Origin: Owenia fusiformis
Taxonomy: Eukaryota > Annelida > Polychaeta > Sabellida > Oweniidae
Reading direction: 5' to 3'
DNA: 64,000 nt
Assembly (NCBI GenBank): GCA_903813345.2
Contig: CAIIXF020000011.1
Location: forward strand, 29,196,166-29,260,165
The notes under the pieces were generated by a model that was not told where the DNA came from, did not search any database, and worked only from the letters and a program-made list of their open reading frames with translations. The translations under genes and the position numbers were made by a program. Below are positions 43,508 through 54,700 of the stretch, piece after piece; the first letter of the stretch is position 1; every line of letters starts with the position of its first letter.

Positions 43508-46072
43508 ATCACAAAATATTTATTGCTTACCCCACCCCCATGCTTTGGGTGAAATGGGTAATTATGAAATATCAGCCCTTCCCATGGACAACCTTTTGGC
43601 TCTTAATTCATATAGTGAAATGTGTCCTGATGATATGTGGAAAGCTTCACAATTCATTCCATGAATGAATTATTATTTCACAATTTATCTCGCTAATGAA
43701 TACAAGCCTTGCTGAAGAATGTTGCTATATACAAGAATGGCGTAGTGTACCTTTATGGTCAAAATTATGGACTATTTGGCAGATTATTGAATTATGACTT
43801 TTTAGCATTTTCCATTCAATTATTCAGAAATGATTTAACAACTTAATGAAAAATCAAAAATTGTTTATTACACAGAAAATGTCAGGGAAGTGATGATCAA
43901 GGTGCTATACAGTGGATATGTACAACTGTACTGTAAATGTGAAATGTAAGCAAGTTTAATCAATGGAAAATTGAAAATATTTCATAGCTATATTATGTAA
44001 TGCTCATGTGTCTTGTCTGTATCGATTTATATTGTAATTCTTAAGATTATCTTCATTTTCACAATTTTATTGATTTTTAAAAGTATCCATGTATTATACT
44101 ATGATAATATTGATTGTTGACTGTACTGGAAGGTCTTTCTCATTTTATTGTCATTTGTGATTCCTGATGTCTGAAGATGAAGCTATGTGTCATTATTGGA
44201 AAAGAGAATGGAATTTCATGAGAGTACAGTTTCAGGAATTGTCTTTTATGAACATCCTTGATATGATTGATTGCGCTGTTCGTCCAGTATATTGAATGTA
44301 TTGTATGTCCCTATTCTACGAACTTTTGGATCAACCCTCGTACATTAAATAATAAATATATTATTCCATTTCTAAGATAAACCTCTTGGCATAGAAGACA
44401 AAAACTCGATATGTGCATTTTAAATATCAACAAGATCCTTATAATCATCATACTCTTAGATGTTAAGTCCCATACTTTAAAGTCCCATAGGGGTAGACTC
44501 CAATGTCAACATAAATTCTACATTTAACACATGATGTTCTCTGCCTGTTAGCATATAAAATGTATATTTTTCTTGTTACAATATTTACTTTTGTTATTTA
44601 GCATGTTCCAATACTCAGAATACCAATTTAGGTAAAGTACATATACATTTATACAGTTTATATCATGGTAAATCTGGTTGGGTTAGATATAAATTTTAGT
44701 TGATTTCTGGTTAAGGAGCTCTAATTTTTTACCCAAAGTATATCCAGACCTCTCAAACTCATTTATGTGTACAGAGAACTCCAAAGATTTTGAGAATTAT
44801 AGATAGAATATTCTCAACACATCTTTAAAGATGGCTGATGATATCCCACAATGCTTTGGGTTTGAAAAATGAGTGCAATTATCATATACGTGTAGATCTG
44901 TAAATAGCAAATGCTATAGCTTTGTGTGATATCTTGTGTATTATTGTGCCAAATACCATGCTGTAAAATCAAACATTTGATTGTATTGTAAATACTATAT
45001 GTTAATACTACAGTTGCTATGGCACTTATCACCCTTCATTCGCAAGAGGGTGTGTCATGAAAATATTTAACTCCTGGTCAATATTTTTTCTTACTTATTT
45101 ATTTCATTTTTTTGCTCTCACTATGTACAACACTCGGACATATATTTTATCCGTACTGCAAAATAACTTTTTAATATTACAGACCCATCATCATGTTTCC
45201 TGTACATGATTCAAAAATCATCCTACCCCAGGCCAAAAATAACTAACTTTTGGTTTTTTGACTGGTGCTTACATTACACCTACATGACCTAGAGGGCACA
45301 GTTGAAGATATTCTGGATATTGTAGCTCTGCATTTGAAGGATGAGTGGCCATGTCAGATTGGGGAAATAGGGGTATAATGCCAAAATTATAGATGTTACT
45401 TGCATGCCATGCAGATATGCATTCCTACTTTGCTGTGAGTACTCATTCTGTACTTTAAACCTGCACTTCTCTATTTATTTTCATGGGAAACATTTACAGT
45501 ACATGTATTGAAATGTTTATATTTGTGAATATTGTCTTGGAAATAATTACATTTTTGAATATGGAAAATATAGAAATGTGAATAATATGATTCACCGTCA
45601 CACCTGAATTTATTTGCAGATTTTCATGTATTTCATACATAGTTATTATTAATTTCAATCAATGATAATGTTCATGTTTTAATAAGGGCGTGAAAAATGT
45701 ACAAACATACGGAAAGGGGAATGTAAATATTGAGTAATATATAATTTATTGGTAGGTTATGTACATGTACATTTACTGTATATACATATATTATTGTAGA
45801 AATCCATTCTTGTATGCATTATACATGTTATACATCGAAAGTAAAAAGAAAATAGATTTACAGTGTTTCTATCATGCATAATGAACAAATTGAATAATTA
45901 AACATCTTATATGTAAATTATATCATGGGAAACTTATTTCACTTCAGAACTGTTAAATCATCACTAGTATTAATTGTTTTAAGATCACGATGTCTGAATA
46001 CAAAAAATAAATAATTAAAAAATAATTATATCTTGTTTTCTTTATATGTATGTATAATAAGGCTTTAATACA
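43508..46072 (+). other. TMEM181 3' UTR and downstream
   Basis: Follows the TAA at 43505-43507. An AATAAA at 44351-44356 would end an approximately 850-nt 3' UTR; further AT-rich candidates occur near 46004. No coding frame. Trailing sequence is AT-rich without recognisable repeats. Confidence 0.45.
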
Positions 46073-46204
46073 GTAAAACCTGTCACGTGGGACACCTTTG
46101 ATACCCCTAAAATGTGTTCCACATATAGAGGTTGATAAGTCAGTTGGTCTGAGGGTTCTGAAGTGTTCCACTAAAAGAGGTGTTCCACTTAATAGGTTTC
46201 ACTG
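46073..46204. mobile_element. TACAGTAAAACCTG MITE
   Basis: ACAGTAAAACCTGT at the left and AGGTTTCACTGTA at the right are inverted ends with TA flanks. GTTCCACATATAGAGG and GTTCCACTAAAAGAGG are internal repeats. Related to copies at 38948 and 56170. Confidence 0.7.
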
Positions 46205-48435
46205 TACCTGGTAACACATATTGGACTTGTGAAGACTTATGGGACAAGAACTGAATTTCCAAGTTTTGATATTTTCAGAGCTTTTTGGGAAAGAAGCTTG
46301 TTTCTTGGACTGTTGATGGAGCAAATTATAAGAAAAAGGGCCCCTTTAAGGATCTCTCATGCATTTCATGGAGTTTGATTTTGCAATAAATACCCTCTAC
46401 TTATGGAAAGCATAGAGTTCTGTTACTGCAATTTTGATTGGTTAGATGGAATTTGATCAACATATCCTGATTGGGTAAGGTTAGATCAAAGGATTACCTG
46501 AGTGTAATTTATGAGCTCTTAAAACACTGGAAAATTATGTTTAATTCACAAAAAAGCAAATAACTGATTTATATATTTTTTTTTATTATATTTCATCAAA
46601 ATCTTTTACAATATTTTTAACAAAAATATATATTAAGAGTAATTACAAGCCTTCTAAGTATATAATACTATTTAAAAACTTTATCTTGAATCCCAGGAAT
46701 CCTGGATGCTAAGAGTTGAAGCCTATGCTTCCTGTATTCTAGTATTTATCACTAATCAAAAATGTCAGTCTTCTAATTTCATCCCATATTGCACAGACAA
46801 TAGGCTATACAGATAAAAATTATAGATAAATTAATGATTTACAATATATTACACTGTTATTGTACTGTATCTCATTTGCTAATCAGGTTGAGCTGAGTGT
46901 TGCTCAACTGGTCATTGCTAGGTTCTCAGACAAACACCTCATACTTCCATTACACAGGAAAATAACAAATGCAAATGGTTTGTGATGCTATTTTAACAAG
47001 CTGGTCTCTTCTGTCTTGTTATGAAATACAGCAAAACTGTGCATACAAACACTTATCTAATCTGAATAACTCTCAATGTGAACACTTTCTCTGTCCTAAT
47101 TTTGTATTCTCCCATTGACTACCATGTTAAAAAAATCTGATGAACACCTAATAATCTGAACACTTTTGGCCAGTCTCAGTGACATCAGACATGTTATACA
47201 GTATACATGTATTTTAGATACTATTAAGGACTGCGCTACATAGTGATACAGTCTGTCACTCTACCCCACCTACACATCTTTGCGACTGTGCGCAATACTG
47301 CACAGGTTAAGTAGGAATCATTTCGTGATAACAAGTTAACAACATCCTCTCTGAACCTTGACTTTAGACTTAAGGACTTATGATATCACACATGGACATA
47401 TCAAAAGGTTGACAAATACAAATGTCATGTACAAGGGTCATGCAGTAAATACTTAATCAATCTCTGGACATTTCAACTGGATTCTGTGAACGTTTATCAA
47501 AATGAGAGTACTGTATTAGTTTGTATTGAATGACTTGTATAAATAAGTTGATATTAAAAAGAACTACAGCATAACCTTCTCTGCAATTTAATTTATATCA
47601 ATAATAAAATGTTCCCATGATTGTTATGGTACCCATTATCTTTAGTTATTATCTTTTTTATTTGGTGCCTGTACACAATTTCAGCAAAACATGTATATAG
47701 CTTCACTTTTGTACAATATGTAACTGCCGCTCATATTTTTGAACTGACTTCATTTTCTTTCTATACCACCATAACTTTCGAGAAAGGCCATGTTTCCATT
47801 GACTATCATTGGAAACAATTGAACTTAATAGGGGACTCATGCTGCACAAATTTTAATTTTGATTTGAGTTTGAGCAATAATATTTAGCTTACAATATGAT
47901 ACAAACTTTCATATTTTCATGTCTAACATGTAACTATATTTGTACAATGTATTCTTGAAAATGTAGACTTAACATGGAAAATAATACTAACTTATAGGAT
48001 TACCATTACTATATCATTGCAAGAATCTGATTCTGATTCATCAATGTATCACTGTGTGATCAATAATAATATATCTAACATCTCCCTGATTTTTTCAATT
48101 GATAAAAGTGTATTTTGCGAACTTCCGATCAGAAGTAAATTCCAATACTGAGCAATCCCAAAATTCCCTATTTTTATGTAGACCTGTATTTGGGAGAATA
48201 GGTCTTCAAAATAATTCAAATGGTATTACAATAACATTTTAAAAAGTGCTGATACTGCACATATTTTATCTTAATAAAATTCATGGCCATCAAAATAAAA
48301 TTGCACAGGTACCAACTAACCACTGATTAACAGGTGTATATAACCTCTTAAATGACTATGCAATGTGTAACTACACGTAATAGTTCTAAGATTATAACCA
48401 TCTCTGTTTTATATTGAGCATACTATATTATGCCT
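46205..48435. other. Convergent intergenic region between TMEM181 and MLYCD
   Basis: No gene seen. It lies between two convergent 3' ends, so part may be 3' UTR of either gene. Confidence 0.45.
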
Positions 48436-48570
48436 GGGTCACATTTGCTCTGATTCATCGGCCGGCGCCTGGCCGATTGAGTATTTTGTTCAAAATTGTA
48501 TTCAGTTTTGAATATAATACTCAATCCACCAGGCGCCGTAGTGAAAATCGGAGCAAATGTGACATTACCC
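48436..48570. mobile_element. Foldback MITE with 60-bp arms downstream of MLYCD
   Basis: GGGTCACATTTGCTCTGATT..CGGCGCCTGG..GATTGAGTATT faces AATACTCAATC..CCAGGCGCCG..CGGAGCAAATGTGAC. The arms are GC-rich against AT-rich surroundings and could form a strong hairpin. Confidence 0.85.
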
Positions 48571-48722
48571 TGTACTCCGGCAGTCCGGTGATTGAGAAAC
48601 TCATAGTAGGCTTATCTCTTTTTAATAGATATTGGATCTGTTTGTTTAGTAACAGAACTTCTGATATTCTTAGAACGCATCAGAGATCCTATTTTGACCC
48701 CATGATAAATTTCAAGTGTACT

Positions 48723-48728
48723 TTTATT
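48723..48728 (-). terminator. Candidate MLYCD poly(A) signal
   Basis: AATAAA on the minus strand, 71 nt after the MLYCD stop codon, in a T/A-rich context. It would give a short 3' UTR. Confidence 0.4.
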
Positions 48729-48798
48729 CAGTATATTTTAGCTGAAAATCATCACATATCTTTAATTCCATAAAATAAATCACTATACAACATCAACA

Positions 48799-51700
48799 CT
48801 ATAACTGACTCTTGTGTTCAATTGGTGGTCTAAATTGTTGAATCAAGTCCCTGACCTGAGCTGAACCTTCAATATGTTGCCTTTCCATATAGTTTTTGCT
48901 ATTTTGCTCAGTATCAGAGAGGAAGTAGCGATAATTCACCATTATCCCGCAGGAACTAGAAAGACCCCTTGGTGACACATCTGCCTTCCAGTTTAATCGC
49001 CACATGACTGCACCATTACGCAGGTGAAAATGAGCTGCAAATAAAAATGTTGTCATTTTATAATACCTTATTTACAGAACTCTTCTAGTTATCCTCAGAT
49101 TAATTCACTTTAATTATTTTCTTGAATACATATATCATAAGTAAGGTGATAAATGGTATATCTTGCAAGGAAAGACATCTTCCTAATCGATTGTTAGTTA
49201 ACACCATATAATGGATAACTTTTTGATCATAATGATGTGATTTCAGACAGGGGTATATTTAAATGTGTCAAGAATTCCCATAGGCTTTTATATATGGCCA
49301 GACTGATGTAGACAAACTGCACAAGTTGTAATACAAGGCCTTAGTTGCATTAATGCATGATCCCTCATAGTCTGATATTTAAAATTAAGGAGCAGCACTC
49401 ACCAACAGGGTTCAAAGCATATCCTCTATGTTTCTCTATATACAAGTATTTAGCACACAATCTCATAAGGGGTCCTTCTAGAATGGTCCGTAGTGCCTCT
49501 GATACTGCCCAGCTATTGTCAAGTAGCACTTTTTTTATAGCCTCTAATGGGAGCTGGTCAGTCAGTGGCAGGTTGCTCATTATGGACTTTATTTCTTCTT
49601 CGGTGAATACCTCCTCTTGGCATGCTGTAAACATGAATGATACACTGTATAAATAATATTCTGTAACATGCTTGCAATTTATACTTTTAAATATTTTGAA
49701 TCTGAAGTCAAATTTTACGTAACAATATCTAGTATGTACTGATTATAGACTGGAATCTTCAGAACCCAGTTGTTGTCCTGTCCTGATACAAAAGTCTGCT
49801 GTTTTGGAAATTGTGCTCTATTGCTCAATCAATAGATAAAGGATGATCTTATCAGTAAATACCAATGATAATCTATGCTTCCATTTTCTCTTTCATTTTG
49901 ATTCATTTAGCTTTTGATCTATGACTAAAAATATAAAAAATAATGACCCATGGAATATATACGCACCTTGGGGTGTCTTTTTCATGTTATTGATGAAATA
50001 TTGTATGATGTAATTTTGAATGAATAAAGTGAATTGAAATTGAATTGAATAGACAATACTATTATGAATGGTGTTCTATAATGTTGTTCGATATTGATGA
50101 ATGTGATCTCTATTTAGAAATATTACTTTGAACTTTGAAAAATTGTTGATATAAATCCCCATGAACTAAGTTCGATGGAACAACTAAGGTTAACTTACGA
50201 TTATGATGTAGGTGTTTGTTAATCTCAGTAATAAGCCAGTCTCTGAAGCCTGGGATTGGAGAAAGACTAGAAAACTTTGTCAAATTTCTAGGGTACTCAG
50301 CTAACAGTTCCCTCACCACACGTTTAATCAAATAATTGCCCAGGTCCACACCTTGTAAACCTGAAAATATAGGATTATGTAAATATAGGATTATGTAAAT
50401 ATAGGATTATGTAAATATAGGATTATGTAAATACAGGATTATGTAAATACAGGATTATGTAAATATAGTATTATGTAAATATAGGATTATGTGTGTCATG
50501 GGTTATCACAGTAAAGATTTTTCACATAAGATATAGATGGCATTTTCACTTGCAACCATTTTGCTGAATTGTCAGGACCCAGATCAATCTGCATATCTGA
50601 ATACAAAAAGTCTTACCAAAAATATATTTTAAAACATGTACTTTGTGATCTTAACACATGGACAGTATGCAAATACAATTGAACATGTTTGTCCATTCCA
50701 AGTCAAAAAACATTTTCCTTCAAATGTCCCCAAGGTGCGGGAGGTTTATGTAAAGGGAATGGATTATACTACAGTGAGATACTCCAGGTAAGGATGAATT
50801 GGGCACATGAGCAGGCAGCCTCGTAGCCAGGTGGGGTTCGATGGGTTAGAGCGAACCCCTACCTGGCCAACAAATCTTTCAAAATCATGCAGTTTTTCAC
50901 CATTCTCAGGGCCGTCAGATGGGGGGGTGCGATGGGTGCGACCGCACCCCCCTTTGACAACCCCCAAAAAAATTTGAAAAAATAAAAAATTTTGAAATTT
51001 TTTTTTGAATTTTTTTTTTTTTTCATTGACTCATACACTTTGAAAATGCCCAGAAAGCACCAAATAGCATCTCAAAATTGTAAAATTTTCTGGGGGGGGG
51101 GTTATTTATTTTATGTATAGTCTTTGACACTTTTAAAGTGCCCTGACATCATAGCTCCTTGATATAGTCAATGTTTCTTGGAGACTAACACTTACTCGCC
51201 CTTTGGCATCCCCACCCTACCTCGCTCTCTGGCACCCCCCCTTTAACCCCGCCCCCCCCCCCCCCCAAATTGAAAAGAAATTGTGATTTTTTCATATTTT
51301 TTGTTGAGTCATATACTTGGAAAGTGCCTATAGAAAGCACCAAATAGCAGATTAAAATTGCAAAATTTTCTAGGAGAGTTGGCCACCCCTCATATCCCAC
51401 ACAAAACAATTGAAATAATTCTGAATTTTGTGTATTGTCTCAGAGACTTTTAAAGTTCCCAGATATCAAGTAGCTCCTTGATATAGTCAATGTTTCTGGG
51501 GGACTAATACTTGCTCCCCCTCTGGCATTCCCACCCCACCTCTCCCTCTGGCACCCCCCCCCTTTGACACCCCTCCAAATAATGGAAAAAATTGTGATTT
51601 TCTCAAATGTTTTAATTGAATCATACACATTGAAAGTGTCCAGAGAGCACCAAATAGTGTCTTAAAATTGTAAAATTTTCTAGGAGGAGTAGCCCACTCC

Positions 51701-54700
51701 TCATACCCAAAACAAAACAATTGAAAAGTTCCGAATTTATTTCATATATTGTCTTAGACACTTTTAAAGTGCCCTGACATCATCAAATAGCTCCTTGATA
51801 TAGCCAATGATTCTTAGAGACTAACACTTACTCGCCCTCTGGCATCCCCGGCCCACCTCGCTCTCTGGCACCCCCCCCCCTTTAAACCCCCAAAATTAAA
51901 AAAATTGAGATTTTTTCATATTTTTTGTTGAGTCATATACTTTGAAAGTGCCTAGAAAGCACCAAATAGCATATTAAAATTGTAAAATTTTCTAGGAGAG
52001 TTGGCCACCCCTCACATCCCCCACAAAACAATTGAAATAATTCTGAATTTTGTGTATTGTCCCAGACACTTTTAGAGTTCCCAGGCATCATCAAATAGCT
52101 CCTTGATATAGTCAATGATTTTTACTTGCCCTCTCGCATCCCCACCCAACCTCCCCCTCTTGCATCCCCACCAAACCTCCCCCTCTGGCATCCATCCCCC
52201 CCCTTTGACCACCCCCAAAAACTAAAGCATTCATTTACTCAAACTCATTTGCTCAGAATTAATCAGAGAGCATCTTGAATTGACAGCATTTTCCTGTGCT
52301 GCCCCCTTCCTCTCTTTAGAAGAAAAATGATTGAAAATCTGAACTTCTTTAAATTGTTTCTATTGATTAAAACACCTTAAAGTGTCCAGAAATCATCTTT
52401 AGTCTAAAATCAATAAAATACTACAACATAGGCTGAATGACCCCAATATAGGGAGTAACCGACCCCCCCCCCCCCCCTCTGACTTACGCGATTTGATTTA
52501 CGCAGCAAAAATTGACAATTTCATATTCTCTTTAGTAAAAACCGCACCCCCCTTGGAGAAAAGTGTCTTACAGGCCTGATTCTGAGCACTTTTTAAGTGA
52601 TTTTGGCCATTTTTGGACCAAAATTGTCACAAGTAAACCCCCTCTATGGAATTTTTCAAGAAGTGAACCCCCTTGGCAAATCCTGGCAGGCATAGATGAA
52701 GATAGAATGTGTAAAGAGATGAACGTCTCACCTTTTTGTGTTGATGTTATTGAGTAGAATACTGCAGTGGTTATTTTACTTGTATCTTCTGTGTCTGCTA
52801 TAGTCTTGTTGTCACTCCCAGTTTCACGCACTATTGACTAAAACACATTGTTCTACTGTTAATACCAGTGGTCATTTCATAGAATAATGAAGTGAAGATT
52901 CATGTCATTTTAAGTACATGAACACATCGCAATTACTTACACATTAAATATCACACATTAAATTTAAAGGTATTTTATACTCGTATCATGATATGTGTCA
53001 CAGGACAAAAATATTGCCAAAGGAATTTTCAACTTAAGGATGGGACATTCGTGAAAGGACATAAAACTGTTGCATGCCGCTTCATAAAACTTTGACAAAT
53101 TTATCAAGGTGAGAACTCAAAAATCTCCACTTAACATCTTTAAAGAGTAAGCTACGAGAGTTCAGAAAAGACCACTAGGGTAGTTTTAACAAGTACTATG
53201 CTTTTTCCAAATAAGGGTACAGAGTCAGAGTTCTTCATAATAGTTTCTACTTCAAAAACAGATAATTCAATTTTTAATTCCAAAACAAGAACACAAATGT
53301 GTACAAAATGTCCCCACCAAGTGGTGATCCTGTGAAATGGTTATCCTGAAAATGAGTAGACAAGACTTTACCAACACAATTTGAGGACGGAAAATCCAAA
53401 GTGGCCACCTTAAAATTTACCCAGAATGCCAAAAATTTAGTCAGTTCTAGATTTTCATACTAAGAACCACCCCTGAAAATTTGAAATTGATCCGTCACAC
53501 AGTTAACCAGAAAACATGTAAACAAGACTTTACAGACAAGATTTCAGGATGGAAAATCCAAAATGGCTGCCTTGACATTTACCAAGAATGTCAAAAAACT
53601 AATCTGTTTGTAGATTTTCATACTAAAAATCATCCCTGAAAATATGAAATTGATCTACCAAACGGTTCACCTGAAAACGGGTAGACAAGACTTTACAGAC
53701 AAGATTTTAGGACAGAAAATCCAAAATGGCCGACAATAAAAAAGTCCTTATGAGTTTTACAGGCAAGATTTTAGGACGGAAAATCCAAAATGGCTGCCTT
53801 GACATTTACCCAGAATGCCAAAAAACTAATGAGATCTAGATTTTTATACTAAGAATCATCCCTGAAAATTTGAAATTGATCCATCAAACGGTTCACCTGA
53901 AAACGCGCAGACAAGACTTCACAGACAAGATTTTAGGACCGAAAAATCCAAAATGGCCGACAATAAAAAAGTCCTTATGAGTTTTTGCTGATTTCTTTTT
54001 ACAAAATTATCACATATAACTACTGTTAACAATAAAGTAGGGTTTTACAGCAAAGTACATCTGAAATTATTTATAAAGCTACTAAATAGTTAAAGTATGA
54101 AAACTCAAAAACACCATTCAATATGATACAAAGTATTATCGCGCGCTAACTTTTCTTAAGACATTCAAAATGGCTGACATGACTGAGCTAGCAGGTCCAA
54201 AACCTAATCAGATCTAGAATGAAGTGAGCTCAACAAGATGTTAAAGTTTTAAAAGCAACTGTGAAGCAGTTTTTCTTAAAGTTTGCAGACAAGGATTTTA
54301 GCATTCGACTTCAAAATGGCCGACAGGAAGTAGGTATCGAGTTAATTTTTTTTCATCCACATCTGTATGCACTCATAAGTTATCCCTGAAAATTTGAAGG
54401 TGATATCTGTAGCGGTTTTGGAGAAAACTGCCGGACGTACGGACAGACGGACAGACAGACGGACAGACAGACGGACGGACGCGCCTAGGCCGACAATATG
54501 GCCCCACACTATGTGGTGGGGACATAACAATTACCTGAATACTATCTGATATATCGCTAGTGAGGGCAGTATGAAGGACCACAACAGGCTCAAGAGGCAT
54601 ACTATTGTGCGTGAACACAAAACAGCGTCTGTAGGGCCCAACTCGACGCTTCAGGTCTGCCCAATTACGAATAGGATGTACAGCCTCATAATCAGATATC

